A DNA stretch of 64,000 bases from positions 372,001-436,000 of the forward strand of contig NZ_SCNG01000005.1 in assembly GCF_005503555.1 (NCBI RefSeq), written 5' to 3'. Shown here in pieces: positions 48,110-58,234 of the stretch; position 1 is the stretch's first letter; each line of letters opens with the position of its first letter. This DNA is from Rudaea sp. 3F27F6 (GTDB taxonomy: Bacteria > Pseudomonadota > Gammaproteobacteria > Xanthomonadales > Rhodanobacteraceae). The translations under genes and the position numbers were made by a program. The notes under the pieces were generated by a model, which had not been told where the DNA came from, made no database searches, and worked only from the letters and a program-made list of their open reading frames with translations.

Positions 48110-49366
48110 CTACCGTTCGGTCTGTCGGGGCTTTGCTTCGTGAATGATTTCGACAGGGCGTTCTTGGCCAAGCACGATGAGGCCGTCGACGATCTCGGAC
48201 CAATCGGCCTTCTCCGAAGCGCCATAGGAAATCGCACGGGCGCTCACCGTTCCAAATCGGCGAAGTTCTTTCACATCGAGATAGTGGACGTCGCGATCAC
48301 GTGAGTCTGCGAGTGCGCGCGCTTCGAGCGAATCGGGCGAGGCCGGTGCCAGCGCCTGCGGCTTTTGTCGGCCGTAGTTACCGGAAAGCGCCGAGAAACC
48401 GATCACCGCGAGCCGGTCGCCGAGCAGTTCATGCAGACGCGAGCCCATGTTTTTCTTGCCTGCCGGAAAGCGCGATTGCTTGGCGCCGTGGATCGTCGCG
48501 CACCAGACAATGATTTTCGCGTGCGACGGCAAATGCGCGCGGTACCAAACCACGTTCTCGTACATCGCCAGATCGCGCAGCGACGCGTCGGGTGTGCCGG
48601 CCGGGTTCTGGAACTGAAAGTATTTCGAGAGGTTCGCAGCCATCAGCGCATCGCGTTGTGTCATCTCGCTCCGATTTGTGCCGTTTAAGCTGGCCTCGAT
48701 CGAATTTGCGCAAGCGCGCAGCCGTTCCAGCGCGGTGTTGTCGTACGGCGATTGATCGCTGTATCGCCAATTCGTATGCCGATCGATCTCGCTCTCGCAG
48801 CCGCCGCGATCGGGGACAGGCAATTGCCGCGTCAGATCGGCGGCGAGGCGTCGATGTTGATACGCCGACGTGGCGCTGGTCGGTTGGAAATCGATGCCGC
48901 CAAGTCTGATCTTGCCGGTTGAAGCCTTTCGATGCAGGTAGTCGACGAGTGGATCGAATTCGCGCGTCGCTGACCAGATGGCGCCGACCGCATCGGAGAG
49001 TTGCAAAGATTCGGCCGTACCCGCTGCGTACTGGCGTTCGAGATCGACGAAATCGTAGATCGGACTCTCAAACAGAACAGCCGAGAAGCCGCAGCGGTCG
49101 ATCAAACGCTCGACCAGCGAAACCTTGGTTGCGATGGAGTTCCCCGCGCCGTGACCGCTGTCCTCTCCGAGAACGACGACAGGCTTGCGGCAAACATCAT
49201 CGACAAGCCGCTCAAGTTCGGGATTCGGCGCCGGCTTCGCGCCGAGTTCGGCCGCGGAAGCCGGCAGAAAACTGATGCAGCCCACTGCAATCGCGATACT
49301 TCTTGCGTATCGACTCAACCAAGACGATGCGGACCTGGCTCGTCGCTGTGAAAACGATCGCGGCAT
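48110..49366 (-). CDS. exported erythromycin-esterase-like protein
   Basis: A 418-residue protein of the erythromycin esterase (EreA/EreB, succinoglycan-biosynthesis-like) fold, with a signal peptide ending near FLPASA. The family motif GExTHG appears as VVVLGEDSGHGAGN, giving E68 and H72, and IIVWCATIHGAKQSR provides the second His region. Known Ere enzymes open macrolide lactones; many chromosomal relatives have other, unknown substrates. An export signal is atypical of Ere resistance proteins. AGGGGAAAG precedes the ATG. Resistance cannot be inferred from sequence. Confidence 0.8.
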   Translation of the reverse strand: MPRSFSQRRARSASSWLSRYARSIAIAVGCISFLPASAAELGAKPAPNPELERLVDDVCRKPVVVLGEDSGHGAGNSIATKVSLVERLIDRCGFSAVLFESPIYDFVDLERQYAAGTAESLQLSDAVGAIWSATREFDPLVDYLHRKASTGKIRLGGIDFQPTSATSAYQHRRLAADLTRQLPVPDRGGCESEIDRHTNWRYSDQSPYDNTALERLRACANSIEASLNGTNRSEMTQRDALMAANLSKYFQFQNPAGTPDASLRDLAMYENVVWYRAHLPSHAKIIVWCATIHGAKQSRFPAGKKNMGSRLHELLGDRLAVIGFSALSGNYGRQKPQALAPASPDSLEARALADSRDRDVHYLDVKELRRFGTVSARAISYGASEKADWSEIVDGLIVLGQERPVEIIHEAKPRQTER

Positions 49367-49480
49367 AACGACTTTCCCCTTTTTGCCCGTTCGGCTATCG
49401 AACGCGCGGAAAGTGGAAAGTTCGCACTCGGTCCGCTGTCGTGGCCTGGTAAAAAAAACCAGATGCGGAAACGCGGGCGT

Positions 49481-50002
49481 CTACCTCCCCTGCGCCTGCG
49501 CGCCGCGTAAGGTCATGACGGCGCAGGTGACCGTCGCGACGAGTTTGCCGTCGTCACGGGCGATATCGCATTGGTAGTGACTGATCGTGCGCCCGCGATG
49601 CGTCGCCCAGGCGCGTGCGCGCAGGGTCGATTTCCATACCGGACGCAGGAACGTCGCCTTCAGGTCGATGCTGGTGAACGATTCGTCTTCCTGCATCAAG
49701 GTCGAATGCGCGGTGCCGAACGCGGCATCGGCGAGTTCGCAGATCAGGCCGCCGTGCACGGTGCCTTGCTGGTTGCCGTGGATCGCCGCGTCGGCGTCGA
49801 TTTCGAGCGTCGCGCTCGCCTCGTCGATATCGACGATACGCATCTTCAGCAGTTGCGAGATTGCGGTCGGATAGCGCAGGAACGTCTCTTCGCCTGCACG
49901 CAGCGTTCCCGCGAGCTGGCGTTGCAGATAGTCGAGCACGGGCAGCGGTTTGGGCTCACCGCTTGCAGCGCTGTCGTCGACGAGATGAAGAGGGCGATTC
50001 AT
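49481..50002 (-). CDS. hotdog-fold thioesterase (PaaI-like)
   Basis: A 173-residue acyl-CoA thioesterase-type protein. It has QGTVHGGLICELADAAFGTA, with the conserved Gly-His-Gly and the acidic residue of the hotdog active site, and FLRPVWKSTLRARAW, typical of PaaI/YdiI-like 4HBT enzymes. No signal peptide. The start (50000-50002) overlaps the stop of the MFS gene by four bases, so the two are translated together. Substrate unknown; the pairing with a transporter suggests hydrolysis or uptake of an acyl compound. Confidence 0.9.
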   Translation of the reverse strand: MNRPLHLVDDSAASGEPKPLPVLDYLQRQLAGTLRAGEETFLRYPTAISQLLKMRIVDIDEASATLEIDADAAIHGNQQGTVHGGLICELADAAFGTAHSTLMQEDESFTSIDLKATFLRPVWKSTLRARAWATHRGRTISHYQCDIARDDGKLVATVTCAVMTLRGAQAQGR

Positions 50003-51243
50003 GCTTGGGCTCCCAGCGTTTCTGGCGACGCCACGACGCGGTCGTCGATCGGGAAGTGCAGCAGGGCGGCAAACAGGCCGGCGAGCGCGGTCGCGCTCCA
50101 CAGCAAGGTGTACGAGCCGGTCAGATCGAAGACGAAACCGCCGAGCCAGGCGCCGAGGAACGAGCCGATCTGATGGCTCAGGAATACCACGCCGAACAGG
50201 GTGCCGAGATGGCGCACGCCGAACACTTTGGCGACGAGGCCCGAGGTCAGCGGCACGGTGCCGAGCCAGGTCAGGCCCATTACTGCGGCGAAGACGACCA
50301 CTGAGGCCGGCGACTTCGGCAACAGGAAGAATGCCGCGATGGTGACGCTGCGGATCAGATAGAGCCAGCCGAGCACATACTGTTGGCGGTAGCGTCCGCC
50401 GAGCCAGCCGCAGGTCCACGAGCCGGCCATATTGAACAGGCCGATCAGAGCGAGCGCGGTCGCGCCGAGCGCAGCCGGCATATGACAAAGAAACAGGTAT
50501 CCAGGCAGATAGGTCGCAATGAATGCGAGTTGGAATCCGCAAGTGAAGAAACCGAGCGCGAGCAGCAAATAGCCGCGATGACGCAGGGCGATGCCGAGCA
50601 CTTCGCGCAGCGGCGTGGCGGGGCTTTCCTGCGCACGCGAGCCATCGTCGGCCTGCCGATCCAGCGCAATGCCGAACGGCGCCGTGGCGAGGATCGCGAA
50701 AGCGAGCACGAGCAGGGCGAACGACATGCCCGAAGCCTGTTGCACGCCTTGTGCGAGCGGCACCATAAGCACTTGGCCGAGCGAGCCGCCGGCGCTGGCG
50801 ATGCCCATCGCCATGCTGCGCGTTTGCCCGCTCGCGGCACGCCCGACTGCGCTCAGTACGACGCCGAAGCTCGTGCAACTGATGCCGATGCCGACGAGCA
50901 CGCCCATGCCGAGGATGAGAAACACGCCCGATGGCACCAGCGCGGCGAGGCTGAGGCCAGCGGCGAACGTGATCGCACCGAAGGCGACGACCGGTGCCGA
51001 GCCGAAGCGGTCGGCCGCGGCGCCGGCGAACGGCTGGGCGAAACCCCAGACCAGGTTGTGCAAGGCGATCGCGAACGCGACCAGGGTGATCGGCATGCCG
51101 CGGTCGAACGAGAACGGCCCGATGAACAGGCCGAAGGTCTGGCGTATGCCCATCGCGACGCTGAGGATCAGCGCGCCCGCGATCACGACCGGCAGCGCCG
51201 GACTTCTCCAAAACGAATACGGTGTTTGTGCTGCCGCCGACAT
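49999..51243 (-). CDS. major facilitator superfamily transporter
   Basis: A 414-residue polytopic membrane protein with twelve expected helices. The N-terminal half has SVAMGIRQTFGLFIGPFSFD and DRFGSAPVVAFGAI (the MFS motif A area is GAAADRFGSAP), the centre a loop DRQADDGSRAQESP, and the C-terminal half LTWLGTVPLTSGLVAKVFG and HQIGSFLGAWLGG. It resembles monocarboxylate or OFA-type MFS proteins, but substrate cannot be assigned. GGAGG precedes the ATG at 51243. It overlaps the thioesterase gene and is likely regulated by the adjacent LysR. Confidence 0.9.
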   Translation of the reverse strand: MSAAAQTPYSFWRSPALPVVIAGALILSVAMGIRQTFGLFIGPFSFDRGMPITLVAFAIALHNLVWGFAQPFAGAAADRFGSAPVVAFGAITFAAGLSLAALVPSGVFLILGMGVLVGIGISCTSFGVVLSAVGRAASGQTRSMAMGIASAGGSLGQVLMVPLAQGVQQASGMSFALLVLAFAILATAPFGIALDRQADDGSRAQESPATPLREVLGIALRHRGYLLLALGFFTCGFQLAFIATYLPGYLFLCHMPAALGATALALIGLFNMAGSWTCGWLGGRYRQQYVLGWLYLIRSVTIAAFFLLPKSPASVVVFAAVMGLTWLGTVPLTSGLVAKVFGVRHLGTLFGVVFLSHQIGSFLGAWLGGFVFDLTGSYTLLWSATALAGLFAALLHFPIDDRVVASPETLGAQA

Positions 51244-51324
51244 GGGAATACCTCCGTCGCCTCATCGTGGCGGCGACGTGTGCGGCGCACAAACGAAAAC
51301 TTGTCTACGACAGGTGAGGGCGGT

Positions 51325-52227
51325 TCACTCGGCCTCGCCGCGGAAGCGCGCACTCTCGGCGAGCAGCCAGTCGCGGAACGCGCTGAGGTCGCGGCGCTTG
51401 TCGACACCCTCGGAGCTGACCAGCCAATACGCTGTCTCCGCGGTCAACGTTTTTTCGCTGGCGGCGACGAGCGCGCCGCTCGCCAGTTCGGGATCGATCA
51501 ACGGGCGCCGTCCGATGGCGACGCCGAGGCCGCGCGTTGCCGCGGCGAAGGCGAGTTCGATCGTGTCGAAACGCAGACCGGCCATGGCGTCGATGCCCTC
51601 GATGTGTGCGGCGGCAAGCCACGCCTGCCAATCTTCGCTGGCCGGTTCGACGTGGATCAGCGCGGCGCGGCGCATATCGACGAGACCCTCGGCGTCGAGC
51701 ACAGTCTTGCGATACGCCGGGCTGCACACCGGCAGCAACTCTTCGCCGAACAGGCGCGTCCAGGTCGTGCCCGCGGCCGGGACACGGCTCATGCGGATGG
51801 CGAAATCGAAGCCGTCGGTCGGAAAGCCGACCTGGCGCCGCGATGTGTCCACGGCCACGTTCGCCTGCGGCCAGCGACGGCGGAACTCGGCGAGGCGCGG
51901 CAGCAGCCAGCGCGAGGCGAATGTCGGTGCGCAGCTGACCGCGATCGCACCGCCGCGCTGCGAGGGCAGGCGCTGGGTACCGATCGCGAGCAGAGAAAAC
52001 GCTTCGGCCACATAGCCGAGGTAGTCGGCACCCTCGGCCGTGAGCGAAAGTCCGCGCGATTCGCGCACGAACAGTTCGACGCCGAGCGCTTCTTCGAGTC
52101 CGACGATGCCGTGGCTGACCGCGCTCGGGGTGACGTTCAATTCGGCGGCGGCGAGCTTGAAGCTACGCAGCCGCCCGGCGGCTTCGAAGAAGCGCAGCGA
52201 CGACAGCGGCGGAAGACGTAGCGGCAT
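51325..52227 (-). CDS. LysR-family transcriptional regulator (GcvA-like)
   Basis: A 300-residue LysR regulator: N-terminal winged HTH LSSLRFFEAAGRLRSFKLA and NVTPSAVSHGIVGLEEALG, then a substrate-binding domain (AVSCAPTFASRWLLPRLAEF, DGFDFAIRMSRVPAAG). The core LPPLSSLRFFEAA resembles GcvA-type proteins. It lies upstream of the MFS-thioesterase pair in the same direction, 81 bases away; the pair is a plausible target because LysR genes usually neighbour what they control. Effector unknown. Confidence 0.93.
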   Translation of the reverse strand: MPLRLPPLSSLRFFEAAGRLRSFKLAAAELNVTPSAVSHGIVGLEEALGVELFVRESRGLSLTAEGADYLGYVAEAFSLLAIGTQRLPSQRGGAIAVSCAPTFASRWLLPRLAEFRRRWPQANVAVDTSRRQVGFPTDGFDFAIRMSRVPAAGTTWTRLFGEELLPVCSPAYRKTVLDAEGLVDMRRAALIHVEPASEDWQAWLAAAHIEGIDAMAGLRFDTIELAFAAATRGLGVAIGRRPLIDPELASGALVAASEKTLTAETAYWLVSSEGVDKRRDLSAFRDWLLAESARFRGEAE

Positions 52228-52284
52228 GATCGAATCTGTGAGCCTGGCGGCGCTGGCTTCCCGTTCCGTCGGGAGAAGGGAAGA

Positions 52285-53244
52285 TCAGGCGGCCTTGAAG
52301 GCGCCGTACTTGCGCAGGCGCCGGTAGCGATTTTCGAGCAGCGTAGCGGCGTCGACTTTTTCCAGTTCGCCGAGCTGGTTGAGCAGCACGGCCTTGAGGC
52401 GGATCGCCATATTGCGCGGATCGCGGTGCGCGCCGCCGAGCGGCTCGCGCAGCACCTTGTCGACGAGGCCGAGTTCGAGCAGGCGCGGCGCGGTGATGCC
52501 GAGCGCTTCGGCGGCTTCCTTCTTTCTGTCGGCGCTCTTCCAGAGAATTGCCGCACAGCCTTCCGGCGTGATCACCGAGTAGGTCGAGTACTGCAGCATA
52601 TTGGTCACGTCGCCGACGCCGATTGCGAGCGCGCCGCCGGAGCCGCCTTCGCCGATCACCGTGCACAGGATCGGCACCTTGAGTTCGGACATTTCGAGCA
52701 GGTTGCGCGCGATTGCCTCGCTCTGGCCGCGCTCTTCGGCACCGACGCCCGGATACGCGCCCGGCGTGTCGATGAAGGTCAGTATCGGCAGACGGAAGCG
52801 TTCGGCGAGCTGCATGAGGCGCAGCGCCTTGCGATAGCCTTCCGGCCGCGGCATGCCGAAGTTGCGGCGGATCTTGGTCTTGGTGTCGCGGCCCTTCTGG
52901 TGGCCGATGACGACGACGCTGTGCCCGTCGATGCGGGCGAGGCCGCCGACGATCGCCGCGTCGTCGGCATAAGCGCGGTCGCCGGCCAGCTCGACGAACT
53001 CGTCGCAGATCGTCTGCACGTAGTCGAGTGTGTAGGGTCGCGCCGGATGGCGCGCGAGTTCGGAAATCTGCCAGGAACTCAGGCTGCGGAAAATCTCCGC
53101 GGTCTTGCGTTTGAGCTTGTCTTCAAGCTTGGCGATTTCCTCGTCGATATTGAACGCTTGACCGTGGCTGGCGGCGCGCAGTTCGGCGATTTTCGCGTCC
53201 AGTTCGGCGATGGGCTGTTCGAAATCGAGGAAATTCGGGTTCAT
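52285..53244 (-). CDS. accA: acetyl-CoA carboxylase carboxyltransferase alpha subunit
   Basis: Partner of AccD in the acetyl-CoA carboxylase carboxyltransferase. The 319-residue protein begins [19 protein letters not shown] and has [59 protein letters not shown] and [16 protein letters not shown], all diagnostic. A longer start 10 residues upstream is unconserved. A minus-strand TATAAT at 53283-53288 may be its promoter. It lies between dnaE and the LysR gene; accA next to dnaE is common in gammaproteobacteria. Confidence 0.97.
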   Translation of the reverse strand: MNPNFLDFEQPIAELDAKIAELRAASHGQAFNIDEEIAKLEDKLKRKTAEIFRSLSSWQISELARHPARPYTLDYVQTICDEFVELAGDRAYADDAAIVGGLARIDGHSVVVIGHQKGRDTKTKIRRNFGMPRPEGYRKALRLMQLAERFRLPILTFIDTPGAYPGVGAEERGQSEAIARNLLEMSELKVPILCTVIGEGGSGGALAIGVGDVTNMLQYSTYSVITPEGCAAILWKSADRKKEAAEALGITAPRLLELGLVDKVLREPLGGAHRDPRNMAIRLKAVLLNQLGELEKVDAATLLENRYRRLRKYGAFKAA

Positions 53245-53282
53245 GTATCGCAATGCGGGGCGCTTGGCGCGCAAGGGGGCGG

Positions 53283-53288
53283 ATTATA
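53283..53288 (-). promoter_or_regulatory. -10 box for accA
   Basis: TATAAT on the minus strand, 38 bases before the accA ATG, in the 79-base gap after dnaE. No convincing -35. Confidence 0.5.
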
Positions 53289-53323
53289 GCGCAAGGGGCG
53301 TCGCGGGGGCCGGCGCGGCCGGC

Positions 53324-56300
53324 CTACTCGGAGCTTGCGCCCCCGCGGCTCAACAGCAGCTCGGTGCCGAGCACGCCGGGCAGCGCATCGAGGCTGCGCT
53401 TCAGGTCGGCGCTCGCACGTACGCGGAAGGCGGCGCCGAGTTCGAGTTCGCCGCGGCCGAGCTTGTTCGCATAGCTCAGGCGCATCGGTGTCCTGCCGCC
53501 GCGATGGCCGGCGATCAGCTGCTGCAGTTTGGCGATGAAGCCGGCGTCGACGCCGTTGAGCTTGACGCGCAGCAACCGCGCCTGGCGCGCGAGCGCTTCG
53601 TCTAGCGTCGACACGCGCCGCGCGCGCAGCTGGAAGCCGCCGTTGAATTCGTCGACCGAGAGGCCGCCTTCGACGACGAGGAACGCGTCGCGCGTCAGCA
53701 AGGCGCGGTATTCGACGAAGACTTCGCGGAACAGGCTGACTTCGATGCGGCCGGACCAGTCTTCGAGCTGGACGAAGGCCATTGAATCGCCGCGGTTGCG
53801 CATCGACACGACCTGGCCGGCGACGACGAACGGCTGATCGTTGAAGCGTCCGCGGCGCTGGTCGGGCGCGGGCGGCTTGTGGTGTTTCGCGACCTCGCCG
53901 AGCGGCGCATCGGCAAGCTGCACGAGCAGCTCGCGCCAGGCTTCGGTCGGATGGCCGGAAAGATAGTGGCCGAGCGTCTCGCGCTCGCCGATCAGCATCT
54001 GCTGCAGCGGCCAGTCGTCGACGACCGGCAGTTTCAATTCGATCGGCGCGGCCGCACTCGAACCGAACATGTCGTTCTGTCCGGCCTGCGCGTCGCGCGC
54101 CTGCTGCTCGGCGGCCTTCATCGCCTCGGGAATCTGCACCATCAGCGAAGCGCGGTTCGGCGCGAGCGCGTCGAGCGCGCCGGATAAGGTCAGCGCTTCG
54201 AGCACGCGCTTGTTGAGCTTGGTCGAATCGACGCGGCGGCAGAAATCGGCCAGATCTTTGTACACGCCGTTGCGCTCGCGCTCGCCGGCGATGCTCTCGC
54301 AGGCAGCGCGGCCGACGCCCTTGATCGCGCCGAGGCCGTAGCGGATGCTGCCGTCGTCTTCGGCGCGGAACGGATACGACGAGGCGTTGACGTCGGGCGG
54401 TTGCACCTTGATGCCCATCGCGCGGGCTTCGTCGAGGAAGTTGACCACCTTGTCGGTGTTGTCCATGTCCGACGACAACACCGCTGCCATGAATTCGGCC
54501 GGGTAGTGCACCTTGAGCCACGCGGTCTGGTACGAGACCAGCGCATAGGCCGCGGCGTGCGACTTGTTGAAGCCGTAGCCGGCGAACTTCTCCATCAGGT
54601 CGAAGATCGCGTCGGCCTTGTCGCCGGCGACGCCGTTCTTCGCCGCGCCGTCGCGGAAGATCTCGCGATGTTTGGCCATCTCCGCGGCGATCTTCTTGCC
54701 CATCGCGCGGCGCAGCAGGTCGGCGCCGCCGAGCGAGTAACCGCCGACGATCTGCGCCATCTGCATGACCTGTTCCTGGTAGACCATGATGCCGTAGGTC
54801 TCGGCCAGCACCGACTCGACGCGCGGGTCGGCGTATTCGATCGGCTCCTCGCCGTGCTTGCGCTTGCAGAAACTGGGGATCTGCTCCATCGGGCCGGGAC
54901 GGAACAGCGACGTCAGCGCCATCAGGTCTTCGAAGCGGTCGGGCTTGGCCTCCTTGAGCATGCCCTGCATGCCGCGCGACTCGAACTGGAACACGGCGAC
55001 GGTCTGCGCGCGCTTGAACAGGGCGTAGACCGGCGCGTCGTCGAGCGGGATCTTGTCCATGTCGAGCAGCGGCTCGGCCTTGACCTCGCGCCGCGCGTTG
55101 ATCGCCTTGACCGCCCAGTCGATGATGGTCAGCGTGCGCAGGCCGAGGAAGTCGAACTTGACCAGGCCGACCGCTTCGACGTCGTCCTTGTCGAACTGGG
55201 TGACGACGCCGTCGCCGCCTTCGGAGTAGAGCGGGGCGAAGTCGGTGAGGACGCTCGGCGCGATGACCACGCCGCCGGCGTGCTTGCCGGCGTTGCGGGT
55301 GAGGTCTTCGAGGCTCAGCGCGAGGTCGATCAGCTCGCGCGCGTCGTCGTCGGTCTCGTAGAGATCGCGGAAGTCGGCGACGATGCGGTCGGGCTTGTCG
55401 CGCGACTTCTTGCTGCGGCCGAGCGCGTCCTCGAGCGTGATCGGATCGGTCGGGATCATCGGGATGAGCTTGGCGATCTTGTCGACCTGGCCGTAGCCCA
55501 TGCCGAGCACGCGGCCGGCGTCGCGCAGCACGGCCTTCGCCGCCATCGTGCCGTAGGTGATGATCTGGCTGACCTTCTCGCGGCCGTATTTGCGCGCCAC
55601 GTAGTCGATCACCGTGTCGCGCCCGTCCATGCAGAAGTCGACGTCGAAATCGGGCATGGAGATACGTTCGGGATTGAGGAAGCGTTCGAACAGCAGGCCG
55701 TAGCGCAGCGGATCGAGATCGGTGATGCCGAGGCTCCAGGCGACCGCGGAGCCGGCGCCCGAGCCGCGTCCCGGTCCGACCGGGATGTCGTGCGATTTCG
55801 CCCAGTTGATGAAGTCGGCGACGATAAGGAAGTAGCCCGGGAAGCCCATCTTCACGATCACGTCGAGTTCGCGGTCGAGGCGTTTGATGTAGTCGTCGCG
55901 AGTGAAATCGTCGGCGACGCCGTGCTTGACCAAGCGCGTTTCCAGGCCGGCGTGCGACTGGCTGCGGATAAAGCTGTCGATCGTCTCGCCGGGCGGCACC
56001 GGAAAGTCGGGCAGGTAATAAGTGCCGAACTTGAGTTCGAGGCTGCAGCGCTTGGCGATCTCGACGCTGTTTTCGAGCGCCTCGGGCAGATCGGCGAACA
56101 GCTCGGCCATCTGTTCCGCCGACTTCAGGTACTGCTCGGCGGTGTAATCGCGCGGGCGCTTCGGATCGCTGAGCAGGCGGCCCTGGCGGATGCAGACGCG
56201 CGCCTCGTGCGATTCGAAATCGTCGCGCGAGAGAAAGCGCACGTCGTTGGTCGCCACGCAGGGCAGGTCGAGCTCGGCGCCGAGTTTGAGCGCGGCGTCG

Positions 56301-56884
56301 ATGAAGTGCGCCTCATCGGTGTGGCCGGTGCGGGTCAGCTCGAAATACCAGCGGTCGTCGAACCAGTTCAGCCATTCGCGCATCGCCGCGCGCGCCGCGT
56401 CGAACTTGTCCGCGAGCAGCATTTGGCCGACGTCGCTCTGGCGGCCGGCCAGCGCGATCAGGCCGGCGCTGCATTCGGCGAACCATTCCGGCTGGGCGAG
56501 CACGTAGTCGCCCTGGCGCCCTTCGAGATAGCAGCGCGAGACGAGCTTGGCGAGATTCAGATAGCCGGCGCGGTCCAGGCAGAGCAGGGTCAGACGATGC
56601 GGCCGGTGCGCGTCGTGCGGATTCGGCAGATACACGTCCGCGCCGGCAATCGGCTTGATCCCGTTCGCTTCGGCCGCGCGGTAGAACTTGACCAGCGCGA
56701 ACAGGTTGCACTGGTCGGTCAGCGCGAGCGCCGGCTGATTGGACTCGACCGCACGGCTGATCAGGTTCGGCCGGCTGCCGGCCTTGGCCGGATCGCCGTA
56801 TTCGGGCTTGTCGGGCAGGCGGATCGTCGAATCGACCAGCGAATAGTCGCTGTGGACGTGCAGGTGGACGAAGGAGGGCGTCAT
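53324..56884 (-). CDS. dnaE: DNA polymerase III alpha subunit
   Basis: Catalytic subunit of the replicative polymerase. The 1186-residue protein opens with a PHP domain (PSFVHLHVHSDYSLVDS), then the palm with the catalytic Asp pair in ERISMPDFDVDFCMDGRD, further motifs GPGRGSGAGSAVAWSL and HAGGVVIAPSVLTDFAP, and C-terminal helix-hairpin-helix and OB-fold regions (DSMAFVQLEDWSGRIEVSLF). Size and order fit the DnaE1 type (E. coli 1160 residues). ATG at 56884. Divergent from the RND adaptor gene with about 210 bases between. No frameshift is seen. Confidence 0.97.
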   Translation of the reverse strand: MTPSFVHLHVHSDYSLVDSTIRLPDKPEYGDPAKAGSRPNLISRAVESNQPALALTDQCNLFALVKFYRAAEANGIKPIAGADVYLPNPHDAHRPHRLTLLCLDRAGYLNLAKLVSRCYLEGRQGDYVLAQPEWFAECSAGLIALAGRQSDVGQMLLADKFDAARAAMREWLNWFDDRWYFELTRTGHTDEAHFIDAALKLGAELDLPCVATNDVRFLSRDDFESHEARVCIRQGRLLSDPKRPRDYTAEQYLKSAEQMAELFADLPEALENSVEIAKRCSLELKFGTYYLPDFPVPPGETIDSFIRSQSHAGLETRLVKHGVADDFTRDDYIKRLDRELDVIVKMGFPGYFLIVADFINWAKSHDIPVGPGRGSGAGSAVAWSLGITDLDPLRYGLLFERFLNPERISMPDFDVDFCMDGRDTVIDYVARKYGREKVSQIITYGTMAAKAVLRDAGRVLGMGYGQVDKIAKLIPMIPTDPITLEDALGRSKKSRDKPDRIVADFRDLYETDDDARELIDLALSLEDLTRNAGKHAGGVVIAPSVLTDFAPLYSEGGDGVVTQFDKDDVEAVGLVKFDFLGLRTLTIIDWAVKAINARREVKAEPLLDMDKIPLDDAPVYALFKRAQTVAVFQFESRGMQGMLKEAKPDRFEDLMALTSLFRPGPMEQIPSFCKRKHGEEPIEYADPRVESVLAETYGIMVYQEQVMQMAQIVGGYSLGGADLLRRAMGKKIAAEMAKHREIFRDGAAKNGVAGDKADAIFDLMEKFAGYGFNKSHAAAYALVSYQTAWLKVHYPAEFMAAVLSSDMDNTDKVVNFLDEARAMGIKVQPPDVNASSYPFRAEDDGSIRYGLGAIKGVGRAACESIAGERERNGVYKDLADFCRRVDSTKLNKRVLEALTLSGALDALAPNRASLMVQIPEAMKAAEQQARDAQAGQNDMFGSSAAAPIELKLPVVDDWPLQQMLIGERETLGHYLSGHPTEAWRELLVQLADAPLGEVAKHHKPPAPDQRRGRFNDQPFVVAGQVVSMRNRGDSMAFVQLEDWSGRIEVSLFREVFVEYRALLTRDAFLVVEGGLSVDEFNGGFQLRARRVSTLDEALARQARLLRVKLNGVDAGFIAKLQQLIAGHRGGRTPMRLSYANKLGRGELELGAAFRVRASADLKRSLDALPGVLGTELLLSRGGASSE

Positions 56885-57093
56885 TACGATCGTTGCGCGG
56901 ATGGACGGTGATTTTAGCAGCAGCGGAAGGCATGAAAGCAGAACGGGCTGCAGCCGGTCAGCAGGAGCGAACCCTGCCTTCTGCGATGCTCACAAATCGT
57001 TACTTCCGTGACAAGAGAAGAAACATTTCGATAGGCGATAATCCGCCACCGATACGGTTTCCTTTTCCCATGCCGGTTTCCGGCCGAGACGCT

Positions 57094-58224
57094 ATGCGCC
57101 TGCTCTGCACAATCATTTTACTTTCCCTGATTAGCGCCTGTTCCAAGCCGCCGCCGTCCGCCGGACCGGCGACGACTCCGGTCAGCGTGGCCGCGGCGAC
57201 GCGCAAGACCGTGCCCGATCTGCTTGCCGCGGTCGGCACGGTCGAAGCGATCAACATGGTTGCGGTGAAGTCGCTCGTCGACGGGCAACTGCTCGAAAGC
57301 CACGTCAAGGACGGCGACGAGGTCAAGGCCGGGCAGTTGCTGTTCAAGATCGATCCGCGTCCGGCGCAGGCCGCACTTGCGCAGGCGGATGCGGCGCTGG
57401 CGAAAGATGTCGCTGCGCGCGATCTGGCCAAGGCGCAGGTCGACCGCTATGCGCCGGTGGCGACCAAGGGATTCATCTCGGCCGACCAGATGCAGCAGTA
57501 CCTGACCACGCACGAGTCGGCTGCCGCGGCGGTCAAGGTCGATCAGGCCAACGTCGCCGCGGCCAAGCTCACGCTCGGCTACACCGACATCCACGCGCCG
57601 TTCGACGGCCGCGCCGGACGCATCCTCGTGCAGCCGGGCAATCTGGTGAAGGCAAACGATACGAACGCGCTGCTGACGATCAACCAGATTGCGCCGATCT
57701 TCGTCAACTTCGCCGTACCGGGTGCTTACGTCGAGCGCGTACGCAGTGCGCAGGCCAAGGGCGTGCTCGGCGTCACCGCGCGCGGCGACGGCGTGAAGCA
57801 GGCGCAGAACGGCGAACTCGCCTTCGTCGACAACGCGGTCGATCCAGCGACGAACACAGTCAAGCTGCGCGCGCAGTTCGCGAACAAGGACGAAAGCCTG
57901 TGGCCGGGTCAGTTCGTCAACATCGCGCTGACCCTCGGCACCGACGCGGACGCGGTCGTCGTGCCGAACGCCGCGGTGAAGGCGGGCCCGAACGGCAATT
58001 ACGTTTTCATCGTCAAGGCCGACAACAAGGCCGAGCAGCGCGCGGTGACGGTGCTGCGCAGCGTTGCCGGCGAGAGCGTGATCAGCAAGGGTATCGATGC
58101 GGGCGAAACGGTCGTCGTCGACGGCCAGTCGCGCCTGGTCAATGGCACCCTCGTGCAGATTGCCGAGGCGAAACCGGCGGATGCGTCGGGCAGCGCGGTC
58201 GGCGATGCTGCTGCGGTGAAATGA
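57094..58224 (+). CDS. RND efflux periplasmic adaptor lipoprotein
   Basis: Membrane-fusion subunit of a tripartite efflux pump. The 376-residue protein has lipobox ISAC near residue 18, a biotinyl-lipoyl-like hairpin (DGQLLESHVKDGDEVKAGQLL), an alpha-helical hairpin (AQADAALAKDVAARDLAKAQ), and beta-barrel regions around TLGYTDIHAPFDGRAGRILV. The motif LGYTDIHAPFDGR is typical of the MdtA/MuxA type. A start at 57070 would add eight residues with no ribosome site; I prefer 57094. The pump gene follows after ten bases; no outer-membrane channel gene is in the window. Confidence 0.93.
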   Translation: MRLLCTIILLSLISACSKPPPSAGPATTPVSVAAATRKTVPDLLAAVGTVEAINMVAVKSLVDGQLLESHVKDGDEVKAGQLLFKIDPRPAQAALAQADAALAKDVAARDLAKAQVDRYAPVATKGFISADQMQQYLTTHESAAAAVKVDQANVAAAKLTLGYTDIHAPFDGRAGRILVQPGNLVKANDTNALLTINQIAPIFVNFAVPGAYVERVRSAQAKGVLGVTARGDGVKQAQNGELAFVDNAVDPATNTVKLRAQFANKDESLWPGQFVNIALTLGTDADAVVVPNAAVKAGPNGNYVFIVKADNKAEQRAVTVLRSVAGESVISKGIDAGETVVVDGQSRLVNGTLVQIAEAKPADASGSAVGDAAAVK

Positions 58225-58234
58225 GACTGCGCGA

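Noticed and set aside
54401..56911. 836-codon open frame antisense to dnaE
   Set aside because: It is the complement of a conserved polymerase gene, with no recognisable domain and His/Val/Glu-biased composition.
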